From NCBI GenBank assembly GCA_964542475.1, contig CAZIUL010000079.1, forward strand, positions 1-16,931: DNA of 16,931 nt, written 5' to 3'. The position numbers and the translations under genes are program-made. The notes under the pieces are model-generated. The model ran no database searches, was not told where the DNA came from, and saw nothing but the letters and a program-made list of their open reading frames with translations. The number at the start of each line of letters is the position of its first letter. The first letter of the stretch is position 1. Shown piece after piece: positions 1 through 6,561 of this stretch. This DNA is from CAZIUL01 sp964542475. Lineage in GTDB: Bacteria > Planctomycetota > B15-G4 > CAYZWU01.

Positions 1-72
1 GACCTTGGTCATGCCCCACTCGGTAAAATAGCTGCGAAACCAGCCCATTACCTGGTCGAAGAATTGCTCCAT
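1..72 (-). CDS. N-terminal fragment of an unidentified protein (runs off the window)
   Basis: An open frame on the minus strand starts with ATG at 72 and stays open for 24 codons to the window edge. The peptide begins MEQFFDQVMGWFRSYFTEWG, which is aromatic-rich and could be an amphipathic or membrane-proximal N-terminus. The start is supported by a strong Shine-Dalgarno GGGAGG (minus strand, 81-86) eight bases upstream. Too little is visible to name a family, so no function is proposed. It is the first gene on this strand after about 500 bases of noncoding DNA, so its promoter should lie in 73-200, where the sequence is AT-rich (around 160-185), but I found no convincing -35/-10 pair. Confidence 0.6.
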   Translation of the reverse strand, partial: MEQFFDQVMGWFRSYFTEWGMTKV

Positions 73-367
73 GTCCGATACCTCCCGAGCCCTGACTTCT
101 CTTCGAGGATATCCCAAAAATCTCTAGTAAAGATATCCGCTCCAGGCGCATAGGAAAATCAAAAATTTAATTATATAAGCAAAATCCATCAAGGCCCTGA
201 AAGGACATCAAGAATAGCGATCCCCATCGATCGGGACGAATCAGAATCGTTTAATGGAAGCCTTCCGACCGTGTTCATCTTTGGGTACTCCAATCGTTCT
301 GGTCCTTTTTCAAAAAAGGTATCAGCCCTCGTTGGTGCCGGTCGAATCCCTGGTTTTCCCCCGGAAG

Positions 368-389
368 CGAAGAGTATCAAATAAGCGGG
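368..389 (-). repeat. Tail copy A of the CCCGCTTATTT palindromic repeat
   Basis: Read on the minus strand, this stretch matches 21 of 22 bases of the left end of the large element at 7548-7569, differing only at the base after CCCGCTTATTT. It also matches the left arm of the hairpin at 1797-1861. No matching left arm was found further left, so this looks like a broken or solo end. The outer end (GCGGG at 385-389) faces right. Confidence 0.7.
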
Positions 390-435
390 TATGCGTTCCT
401 GGGCGGGAGTTCCCAGCTCCACGCCAAAACCCGGA

Positions 436-478
436 AACGCCGGTCCCAACTCTAAGATAAGAGTAAAGAACCGGCGTT
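436..478. other. Nested inverted repeat (stem-loop)
   Basis: AACGCCGGT at 436-444 pairs perfectly with ACCGGCGTT at 470-478. Inside it, ACTCT (449-453) pairs with AGAGT (460-464) around a six-base loop. The structure could form in RNA from either strand. It lies about 100 bases beyond the stop of the leftward gene 581-1519 and may belong to its 3' region, or be part of a dispersed intergenic repeat. There is no adjacent T-run, so a classical intrinsic terminator is not demonstrated. Confidence 0.45.
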
Positions 479-491
479 GTCCTTCGCCAAA

Positions 492-518
492 TGATTCAGA
501 AATAAATTTTCTGAATCA
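492..518. terminator. Perfect 11-bp stem with 5-base loop, possible terminator
   Basis: TGATTCAGAAA (492-502) and TTTCTGAATCA (508-518) form a perfect stem around TAAAT. It lies 63-89 bases past the TAA (581-583) of the leftward gene, where a terminator would be expected. Both strands have A/T-rich stem bases but no long T-run follows the stem on either side, so the terminator role is probable at best. Confidence 0.4.
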
Positions 519-580
519 GCTCGGCCTTTCTCCAGGATTCCTGCCCGCTTTGAAAGGCGGAGCTCTGATCGGTCATTGAA

Positions 581-1519
581 TTACATACCCGTCATGTTGA
601 TCGTGTTAGATGCCGCAAGAAGCGGTAAAGCACCACCAGGAGACAAAATCGCATATGCGATATACAAGGTTAACCCCATAAACTGCGGATCTGCAGGTAT
701 GGTCAAGGATGCATCGGCATCGCCGTTTGTATCGAGTTGGCCGTAAAACCCTGGACCAATAATCCCAGGATTAAACATGGTGAGCCCAACCAGGAAATCA
801 TAGGTCAAGGGGACTGTAACCGTGCCAAAGGTCAAGCCGGGAAAGGTACCGCTGTATCCCATCATCATGAGATAATCCCTATCAGCGAATGCGCTTCCCG
901 CCTGCAAATCAAATGTTCGAACGTCTCCCGATGCTGTATCCCAATAAACATCGTCTGAACCCAGCATCCATTCCACAGGAGCGAAATAGATATTATCGAC
1001 AAAGTTTGCTGTCTTGGTAGTTGCCGCAATACCCGGAGTGTTGAAATTTCTGACCTTGAACGTGTGAAGCCCGGTGGCATCAGGAGTATAAGTGCCGGTC
1101 AATGTCAATTTTTCAGGAGTACCGGCAGCGAGCGTTCCGAAGTTGTGAGTGGCGATCGACGTCGCGTCGACCTTTATGGTGAACCTGCCACCATGAAGTG
1201 TGCTGCCTCATGTCGAGCAGTATTGAGCCGCGATATTGGCTGAAAATTCATAGGTGACACCTTCCAGGAGAAAAATTTCCTCCACCATGGAATTGTTGTT
1301 CGCACCCTCGCCCGGGTACTTCCTGGCGCAATACCCATCCATCCCTAATGCGGTATTTCCGGGAATAATTTTTAAAGAGGGGTCCAGGTTGTCCCAACCC
1401 AGAAAATCACCCGTTTCAAAATTGGGATTCACCACAGCGTTTTGAGCCATTAATGTGAGGCCCGAGAAGGCAGTGAAAACAAGACCTCCCAGAAAAAACA
1501 TGAGAAAAAACCTTTTCAT
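581..1519 (-). pseudogene. Secreted protein gene interrupted by one in-frame TGA
   Basis: Two open frames, 1208-1519 and 581-1108, lie in exactly the same frame. Reading through the single TGA (1208-1210) gives one continuous protein of about 312 residues; the residues after the stop begin GSTLHGGRFTIKVD and join smoothly to the downstream frame. The N-terminus is a typical signal peptide (MKRFFLMFFLGG, cleavage near LMAQNA). Next comes a NPNFETGDFLGWDN segment like those opening many secreted carbohydrate-binding-like modules. The C-terminal half (LMMMGYSGTFPGLTFG, then LDTNGDADASLTIP) resembles a beta-rich tail common on secreted proteins of Planctomycetota and Myxococcota. A good Shine-Dalgarno AAGGAG (1526-1531) precedes ATG 1519, and a strong promoter is visible upstream. 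A CGA-to-TGA change is the simplest explanation. Sequencing error or readthrough remain possible. No enzymatic function is assigned. Confidence 0.7.
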
Positions 1520-1574
1520 AATCCACTCCTTAATAAAATATGAACGCTTACAAAAGGGATAGACTCAATACATG

Positions 1575-1603
1575 ATTATATGTCACCGTTTTCATAACTT
1601 CAA
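1575..1603 (-). promoter_or_regulatory. Sigma70-type promoter for the leftward secreted-protein gene
   Basis: On the minus strand TTGAAG (1598-1603) is followed after exactly 17 bases by a perfect TATAAT (1575-1580). The predicted start of transcription, near 1568, leaves a leader of about 50 bases before the ATG at 1519. A 7-base inverted repeat flanks it: AACGCTT at 1543-1549 and AAGCGTT at 1602-1608. The latter overlaps the -35 box and could be an operator half-site, though that is speculative. Confidence 0.6.
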
Positions 1604-1796
1604 GCGTTATCTCCAGTTAACTAAGCCGGTCCGCCTTGAAAACCGTACGATAAAAAGGAATAGTATATTAATGGAATCCGATAATTGGTTTGAAGTTAAG
1701 GCACCCGTCATCTTCGCTTCTCATCCAAATTCCTTTCCGCAAGGTAAAGCGTTAGAAAAAAAACCGGATTGGGTGCAAAAAACTAAGGAGCAAATC

Positions 1797-1861
1797 AACC
1801 CGCTTATTTAATACTTTTCGCCGCGAAGTGCCGTAGCGGATGAGCATGAAATAAGCGGGTT
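1797..1861. repeat. Short hairpin copy B of the CCCGCTTATTT palindromic repeat (65 bp)
   Basis: Perfect 13-base terminal inverted repeats, AACCCGCTTATTT at 1797-1809 and AAATAAGCGGGTT at 1849-1861, enclose a partly self-complementary centre (CCGC 1821-1824 with GCGG 1836-1839). The left arm shares 20 of 22 bases with the left end of the large element at 7548. The right arm resembles that element's right end, so B looks like an internally deleted derivative holding only the two tails. Its right end supplies two of the three bases of the methyltransferase stop codon (1860-1862), so the hairpin lies at the 3' end of that mRNA and may act as a terminator or stabiliser. Confidence 0.75.
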
Positions 1862-2645
1862 ATACCTGCTTCTTCATGAAGATGTTGTACCTGGAGGGCG
1901 GCATGACCAGCCTGCAGAGGTAGCCGGTTGGAACGATCTTCACCTCAAGGCGCTGCGCATTGAATAGAGCCTGCCAGCCGCGTCCGCTCCGCTCGTAGCA
2001 CCGGTCGAAGCTCTTGTTCGGTGAGAAGAGCCTGACACAGGCTCGGCGAAGCGGCACGGGCATCCAGGAGCCGAAGAGGATCTTGTTGTGCTCGTCCATC
2101 AGCTGGAACCGGTTGGGCACGGCCGCGAACCCGCATCCTGAGGGCTTGAGCACCCGGGCGATCTCCGCGGCGGCCGTGTGCTGGTCATCATGGGGTATGT
2201 GCTCGAACACGTCGATGCACACAACGAGGTCGAAGTGCTCCGCGGGCCACGGCAGCTTGAGCGCATCACCGCACACGACTTCCATTCCGGGAACGCGCTT
2301 TTTCGCCCATTCGACCCGCTCCTCCTGGATCTCGATTCCGCAGCATTCGTGGAAAAGTCCCGAAAAAGCGGCAACCTGCCCGCCGTAACCGCACCCGATG
2401 TCGAGTGCGCGCCCTTTCCGCCCTGGAGAGAGGTTGAACCGTTCCTTCAGAACACTGATGAGCTCCTCCCCGCGGGCCTGGTCGGTCCGCATGTATTTGA
2501 CCCAGTCCGTTTTTTTGGGCTCGCCGAAACCGAACTCTTCGGCTTTTTGGCGGAGATGTTCTTCGAAGCTGCTCATGTTTTTTTGTTCTTCGCTGTAAAC
2601 CGGGAAAACTGTTTCCCGATCATTTTTCACATTTTGCGGACGCAC
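1860..2645 (-). CDS. Class I SAM-dependent methyltransferase (Methyltransf_11 type)
   Basis: The 261-aa protein has the Rossmann-type methyltransferase core. Motif I is LDIGCGYGG (residues 81-89), which binds SAM. The acidic residue after strand 2 is in GIEIQ (around 105), a GDALKLPW segment follows at about 126-133, and the motif IV/post-IV region is VVCIDVFEHIPHD (141-153). A C-terminal region of about 90 residues after VPNRF probably forms the substrate cap. The substrate cannot be read from sequence; small molecules, quinone-like lipids and sugars are all possible. The start is uncertain: GTG at 2645 has AGGGAT about a dozen bases upstream, while ATG at 2576 (MSSFEEHL) begins a shorter form without the poorly conserved-looking first 23 residues. 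It lies 18 bases downstream of the transporter gene 2664-3533, so the two are probably one transcript. The stop codon overlaps repeat copy B. Confidence 0.85.
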   Translation of the reverse strand: MRPQNVKNDRETVFPVYSEEQKNMSSFEEHLRQKAEEFGFGEPKKTDWVKYMRTDQARGEELISVLKERFNLSPGRKGRALDIGCGYGGQVAAFSGLFHECCGIEIQEERVEWAKKRVPGMEVVCGDALKLPWPAEHFDLVVCIDVFEHIPHDDQHTAAAEIARVLKPSGCGFAAVPNRFQLMDEHNKILFGSWMPVPLRRACVRLFSPNKSFDRCYERSGRGWQALFNAQRLEVKIVPTGYLCRLVMPPSRYNIFMKKQV

Positions 2646-2663
2646 GTAAAAAGTAATCCCTGA

Positions 2664-3533
2664 TCAACTTTTACTTTTTTCGGATACGAGCACCACCACC
2701 GAGATGCAGATCAGCACGTATCCCGCCGCGGTTTGGACGGTAATGTTTTCATCCCAGGCAAGGTATGCCACCAGCCCGGCGAGCAGCGGTTCGCTCAGTG
2801 TGGCGGTGGCGATCTTGCCCGCGTTGATGTAACGCACCGCGTTGTTGAACGATGTGTGCCCTATCATCGTGGGCACCAGCGCGAGCAGAACAAAACACAG
2901 CCAGGTGCGGGAGCTGTACTCGATAGCGGGGAGATCGATAAAGGCGATGCATGCAAAGCTCGCAACAGCGGCTGTGCCGTACACCGCGGTCACGTAGGTG
3001 CCGGTGGGGAGCATCTTTCGAAGCCTTTTTCCAAGAAGAAAGTAGGCGGTGAAAAGCGCGGAGCACAGAACAGCATAGCTGTCGCCGGCGAGATGCTCCC
3101 TGTTGAAGGAAAGGTCCCCTCCGCCGATCACCGAGACGCCGGCGATGCCGAGCAGGATCGAAACGAGCAGCCTGGGACCGACCTTTTCCCGGAATATCAG
3201 GTAACCGGCAAAGGCGGTCATGACCGGATTGATCGAAAAGCAGACAGCCGCGTTTGCAACGGATGTGAGCTGCACCGCGGCGATCCACGCGAAGAAGTGG
3301 AACGCCAGGCAAACGCCGGCAAGCAGCAGAAGGAGCAGGTCCGCTTTTTTCAGCCTGGAAAGAAGCGCAAGCTCACGTCCTGCGAGCGGGGCCAGCAGAA
3401 GCGTTGCTATCAAGAGCCGCCACGCTGTCATGGCCACAGGGTGTGCATCCCCGATCCGGATTATGTTGCCTGACTGGCTGGCAGCTGCCAGGCCGATCAC
3501 CAGGAATACGATCACTTTTTTTGGGACAGGCAT
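2664..3533 (-). CDS. EamA-family drug/metabolite transporter (DMT superfamily)
   Basis: The 289-aa protein is almost entirely hydrophobic, with about ten predicted transmembrane helices arranged as two EamA halves. The first half contains AWRLLIATLLLAPLAG and VCFSINPVMTAFAGYLIFREKVG; the second contains SFNNAVRYINAGKIATATLSEPLLAGLVAYLAWDE. Both show the family's signature of a helix with a conserved Pro followed by a short acidic loop (REK, WDE). Length is normal for the family (about 290). Such proteins export or import small metabolites and amino acids across the inner membrane; the substrate is not predictable here. ATG 3533 is chosen because the first helix starts immediately after it, although the Shine-Dalgarno site is weak. 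It is transcribed divergently from the Cys-rich lipoprotein gene and probably together with the downstream methyltransferase. Confidence 0.9.
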   Translation of the reverse strand: MPVPKKVIVFLVIGLAAASQSGNIIRIGDAHPVAMTAWRLLIATLLLAPLAGRELALLSRLKKADLLLLLLAGVCLAFHFFAWIAAVQLTSVANAAVCFSINPVMTAFAGYLIFREKVGPRLLVSILLGIAGVSVIGGGDLSFNREHLAGDSYAVLCSALFTAYFLLGKRLRKMLPTGTYVTAVYGTAAVASFACIAFIDLPAIEYSSRTWLCFVLLALVPTMIGHTSFNNAVRYINAGKIATATLSEPLLAGLVAYLAWDENITVQTAAGYVLICISVVVLVSEKSKS

Positions 3534-3610
3534 GCATGAAAGCTACCATCCGCGGGCTGCCCGGTCCAGGGTTCGGGATGCCGGGCTTGAACATTATTAA
3601 ACGAATCATA

Positions 3611-3638
3611 TTGAACTGGTGTGTATCGCTGCTATAGT
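3611..3638 (+). promoter_or_regulatory. Sigma70-type promoter for the Cys-rich lipoprotein gene
   Basis: TTGAAC (3611-3616) and TATAGT (3633-3638, five of six consensus) are separated by 16 bases. Transcription would begin near 3645, giving a leader of about 47 bases with AAGGAG at 3677-3682. A small inverted repeat, CCGA 3639-3642 and TCGG 3650-3653, spans the predicted start point. Confidence 0.5.
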
Positions 3639-3691
3639 CCGATATTTAGTCGGTACCCGATTTGTTTTTCGAAGTTTAAGGAGTTGATCGA

Positions 3692-4123
3692 ATGAGACAT
3701 TTGACAGGTTTGGCTGTGCTGCTTTTCTGCGTCCTGCTCGTTGCCGGGTGCTGTGGGGAAAAGTATCACACGCACAAATGCGAAGGCAAGTGCTCGAAGT
3801 CCTGTTCCGAAGAAAAATGCGGCGACTGTGATGGCGATTGCAAAGGCTCCTGCGAAGGCGTAGAGGGCTGCAACTGTGAAGGCGATGGCAAATGTTCCTG
3901 CGAAGGCGAGAAGGGCTGCAACTGTGAAGGCGATTGCAAGTGCTCCGGGGAGGCTGAGAAGTCCGAGCCGTGTTCGATGTGCGGTCTTGGAGAGGATCCG
4001 GCAACCGGCTGGTGCGATCAGTGCAACTTCGGATATGTTAACGGTGTGAAGGTGACCTGCAAGAAGAGCTACGAGGCCAAGCTTGCGGGATGCTCGGGAA
4101 GCTGTGGAGGATGTGCCAAATAG
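3692..4123 (+). CDS. Cys-rich lipoprotein with tandem repeats, putative metal binder
   Basis: The 143-aa product starts with a lipoprotein signal (hydrophobic residues 5-18, lipobox LVAGC with acylated Cys20), so it should be anchored in a membrane after export. The mature part holds 25 cysteines in 124 residues, mostly in CxC, CxxC and CxxxC spacing. Residues 43-90 come from three 16-residue repeats, for example GCNCEGDGKCSCEGEK, rich in Glu, Asp, Lys and Gly. The C-terminal part (94-141) is a different module, CSMCGLGEDPATGWCDQC followed by NFGYVNG and a final CSGSCGGC, which looks like a zinc-ribbon or rubredoxin-like knuckle set. Metal binding or storage is the natural guess but is inference; disulfide-rich structure is the alternative. 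ATG 3692 has AAGGAG ten bases upstream. It has its own promoter and converges on hypD, separated by a strong hairpin. Confidence 0.85.
   Translation: MRHLTGLAVLLFCVLLVAGCCGEKYHTHKCEGKCSKSCSEEKCGDCDGDCKGSCEGVEGCNCEGDGKCSCEGEKGCNCEGDCKCSGEAEKSEPCSMCGLGEDPATGWCDQCNFGYVNGVKVTCKKSYEAKLAGCSGSCGGCAK
3817..3960 (+). repeat. Three 48-bp tandem units inside the lipoprotein gene
   Basis: Units 3817-3864, 3865-3912 and 3913-3960 each encode 16 residues with four or more cysteines. The second and third share about 40 of 48 bases, including the first 22; the first is more diverged (about 37 of 48 against the second). The period keeps the reading frame, so copy-number change would lengthen or shorten the Cys-rich domain without a frameshift. 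Confidence 0.8.
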
Positions 4124-4146
4124 CACTGGTCATAGACCACGATCAA

Positions 4147-4180
4147 CGGGGCCGCCCATTCTTTTGAAGGGGCGGCCCCG
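4147..4180. terminator. GC-rich hairpin between convergent genes, likely bidirectional terminator
   Basis: CGGGGCCGCCC (4147-4157) pairs perfectly with GGGCGGCCCCG (4170-4180) around a 12-base loop containing CTTTTG. It lies 24 bases past the lipoprotein stop and immediately beyond the hypD stop (4183), the usual position for a shared terminator. No long T-run follows on either strand, so efficiency is uncertain. Confidence 0.7.
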
Positions 4181-4182
4181 CA

Positions 4183-6561
4183 TCATAACGATCCGTGCTC
4201 AGTTCTTGATATGATCTCCTCTTGAAGCGCCTCTCCCAGGTCGCAGAAGTAGTCGCTGTAGCCTGCCACGCGAACTATCAGATCCCTGTGCTTTTGCGGC
4301 TCCTTCCTTGCCGCTCGAAGTGTATCCGCGTTCACCACGTTGAACTGGACATGGTGCCCGTCCATCCTGAAGTACGACCTGACCAGGTGCACGAGCTTGT
4401 CCAGGTCCTCATCGCTTTTCAGGATGCCGGGGCTCAGCTTCTGGTTTAGCAGGGTGCCTCCTGTGCGGGCGTGATCCATCTTTGCCGCTGACCTGAACAC
4501 CGCGGTGGGGCCAAGGCGGTCCGCACCCTGCACGGGTGATATCCCCTCGGACAAAGGCTCCCCCGGGCGCCTTCCGTCAGCGCTCGCGCCTGTCACCGAT
4601 CCGAAGTAGACGTGTACCGTCGTTGGCAGCAGGTTGATGTGGTAGCTGCCGCCGCGAGTGTTTTTTCTGCCGTCCACAGCCTCGAAGTACGCCTCGAAAA
4701 GCTCCTTCATCACGGTATCCGCGTAGTCGTCGTCGTTCCCGTACTTGGGCGTCCTGTTCAAGAGCATGAGGCGCGTTCTCTCCGATCCTTCGAAGCCGCT
4801 GTTGACCGCGTCCAGAAGCTCTTCCATGCCCAGGCTCTTCTTGTCGAACACATGATGCTTGATCGCGGTCATCGAGTCCGTGATCGTTCCCAGGCCCACT
4901 CCCTGGATGTAGGAGGTGTTGTACCGCGCGCCCCCGTCGTGGTAGTCCTTCCCGTTCTTGATGCAGTCATCGATGATGAGCGACATGAACGGGGCGGGCA
5001 GGTGCTCGGCGTAGAGCCTCTCGATCACGTTGTTCCCCCTGACCTTCACGTCCACAAAATGATGGAGCTGCTTTTTGAACGCCGCGAAAAGATCATCAAA
5101 GGAGCCGAACCCGCGGGGATCCCCTGTTTTGAGGCCGATCCTTTTCCCGGTCCCCTGGTCCATGCCGTTGTTGAGCGTGATCTCCATGATTTTAGGCAGG
5201 TTCATGTAGCCCGTTAGGTTGTAGTTTTCCTTGCCGAACGCTCCCACTTCCACGCATCCGCTCGCACCCCCGCTTCTCGCGTCGACCGTGTCCTTGCCCT
5301 GGCGGACCAGCTCGTGGACGATCAGGTCGGTGTTGAATATCGAGGGCTGGCCGAACCCGGTACGGATGATCTTCGCCGCCCTTTTCAGGAACCGGTCCGG
5401 GTTCTTCTTGCTGAGCTGGACGCAGGAACTCGGCTGGAGTATTCGCATCTCCTCGATCACATCCATGATCAGGTAGGTCATCTCGTTGACCGCGTCCGAT
5501 CCGTCCTTTTTCACGCCGCCGGTGTTTATCAGGGCAAAATCGGTGTACGTGCCGCTTTCCTCGGCTGTGACACCTACCTTGGGTGGCGCCGGCTGGTTGT
5601 TGAACTTGATCCAGAACGCCTGCAGGAGTTCTGTCGCCTCTTCCCGCGCGAGCTCGTTGTTCTCGATCCCTTTCCTGTAAAACGGGTAGAGGTGCTGGTC
5701 CAGCCTGCCCGGGTTGAACGAGTCCCAGGTGTTCAGCTCGCATATGACACCGAGGTGCACGAACCAGTAGTACTGAAGAGCCTCCCACAGGTTACACGGG
5801 GCGTGTTCCGGCACGCGCGCGCAAACCTCTGCGATTCGCTCGAGCTCTTCCTTGCGGCGAGCATCCTTTTCCGTATCCGCCATGCGAGCTGCAAGCACAC
5901 TGTAGCGCTTTGCAAAGCTGATGAGCGCTTGGGCACAGATGCGCATGGCTTTCAGCTCCTCCTGTTTCTTGTACGCCTCCGCATCGTCAAGGAAATCCAG
6001 GCGCTTCAGGCTTTTCGAAATATCCCTGATGAAATCGCGAAAGCCGTTCTTGTAGATCTTTCCGTCGAGCACCGTGTGGCCGGGAGCGCGCTGTTCCATG
6101 AACTCCGTGAACACCCCGCTCTCGTACGAAGCGATCCATTCGGGCTTCATCTCGCCGAAGATGACATCGCGGATCGATCTGCCCCTCCAGAACGGGATGA
6201 TCTCCTCCTCGTGGATGCGCCTCGTTTCATCGGACACCGTGAACCGGGTCTTTTCCCTTTTGTCCAGGATTCCGAGGTCTTCAGGAGTGTGGCAGCAGAT
6301 CTCAGGAAAGGTGGGTGTGGCCTTGGGGGCAGGCCCTCGCTCCCCGACGATCAGCTCTCCTTCGCCGATGTTAACGGTTTTTCGCTCCATGAGATGCTTG
6401 AACGCGAGCGCCCTTTTCACGGGCGCAGACTTCGTGGCGCTGTCGGTTCTGTAGAACTCTGTCATGAGCCTCGCCCTTTCTATCGAGAGAGAAGGCTCTG
6501 TATCCAGGCTTTCCCGGCGCAGGCGCGTTATCCTATCACTCGCGTTCATGTTGCTCTCCAT
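4183..6561 (-). CDS. hypD: trans-4-hydroxy-L-proline dehydratase (glycyl radical enzyme)
   Basis: This glycyl radical enzyme removes water from trans-4-hydroxy-L-proline to give pyrroline-5-carboxylate, in the cytoplasm and only without oxygen. Numbered from an upstream TTG at 6582, the radical motif is RVAGYSDYF with Gly774. The thiyl centre is GCVE with Cys443 and Glu445. These correspond, with a constant offset of nine, to Gly765, Cys434 and Glu436 that I recall for Clostridioides difficile HypD. At the same offset the other pocket residues I recall are also present: Phe161, His169, Ser343, Asp348, Phe349, Tyr459, Thr654. Long stretches such as PEICCHTPEDL and EFMEQRAPGHTV look HypD-like rather than pyruvate formate-lyase-like. 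ATG 6561 is chosen for its GGAGG nine bases upstream; ATG 6549 (with GGAG) is nearly as good. The gene overlaps the end of its activase gene, indicating translational coupling. A close paralogue acting on a related hydroxyproline derivative cannot be excluded. Not the hydrogenase maturation protein of the same name. Confidence 0.88.
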   Translation of the reverse strand: MESNMNASDRITRLRRESLDTEPSLSIERARLMTEFYRTDSATKSAPVKRALAFKHLMERKTVNIGEGELIVGERGPAPKATPTFPEICCHTPEDLGILDKREKTRFTVSDETRRIHEEEIIPFWRGRSIRDVIFGEMKPEWIASYESGVFTEFMEQRAPGHTVLDGKIYKNGFRDFIRDISKSLKRLDFLDDAEAYKKQEELKAMRICAQALISFAKRYSVLAARMADTEKDARRKEELERIAEVCARVPEHAPCNLWEALQYYWFVHLGVICELNTWDSFNPGRLDQHLYPFYRKGIENNELAREEATELLQAFWIKFNNQPAPPKVGVTAEESGTYTDFALINTGGVKKDGSDAVNEMTYLIMDVIEEMRILQPSSCVQLSKKNPDRFLKRAAKIIRTGFGQPSIFNTDLIVHELVRQGKDTVDARSGGASGCVEVGAFGKENYNLTGYMNLPKIMEITLNNGMDQGTGKRIGLKTGDPRGFGSFDDLFAAFKKQLHHFVDVKVRGNNVIERLYAEHLPAPFMSLIIDDCIKNGKDYHDGGARYNTSYIQGVGLGTITDSMTAIKHHVFDKKSLGMEELLDAVNSGFEGSERTRLMLLNRTPKYGNDDDYADTVMKELFEAYFEAVDGRKNTRGGSYHINLLPTTVHVYFGSVTGASADGRRPGEPLSEGISPVQGADRLGPTAVFRSAAKMDHARTGGTLLNQKLSPGILKSDEDLDKLVHLVRSYFRMDGHHVQFNVVNADTLRAARKEPQKHRDLIVRVAGYSDYFCDLGEALQEEIISRTEHGSL

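Larger units (their letters stand above)
73..580. other. Intergenic region with hairpins and a repeat tail, no credible gene
   Basis: About 500 bases separate the start of the leftmost gene from the end of the interrupted secreted-protein gene. Short open frames exist on both strands (189-449, 254-460, 391-579), but they overlap one another, lack Shine-Dalgarno sites and encode low-complexity Pro/Arg/Ser-rich peptides, so I treat them as chance. The region holds a 22-bp copy of the CCCGCTTATTT repeat (368-389). Just beyond it is a short palindromic stretch with CTGGG facing CCCAG (about 399-416). Two larger inverted repeats follow at 436-478 and 492-518. The left part (about 150-190) is AT-rich and may carry the promoter of the leftward gene. 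Confidence 0.5.

Noticed and set aside
189..449. Small open frames on both strands in the left intergenic region
   Set aside because: They overlap each other and hairpin or repeat sequence and have low-complexity products; most likely translated noncoding repeats.
1208..1210. TGA as a selenocysteine codon
   Set aside because: No stem-loop fitting a bacterial SECIS was evident just downstream, the protein type is not a known selenoprotein, and a simple nonsense change explains it.
1572..1811. 79-codon plus-strand open frame in the gap before the methyltransferase
   Set aside because: It overlaps the promoter of the opposite gene, has no Shine-Dalgarno site and ends inside a repeat; no family is recognisable.
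2733..3473. 246-codon plus-strand open frame opposite the EamA transporter
   Set aside because: Its sequence is rich in Gly, Arg and Gln without a domain, and the opposite strand encodes a clear ten-helix transporter.
3817..3960. CRISPR-like array from the 48-bp repeats
   Set aside because: The units are contiguous and coding, keep the reading frame and have no unique spacers.
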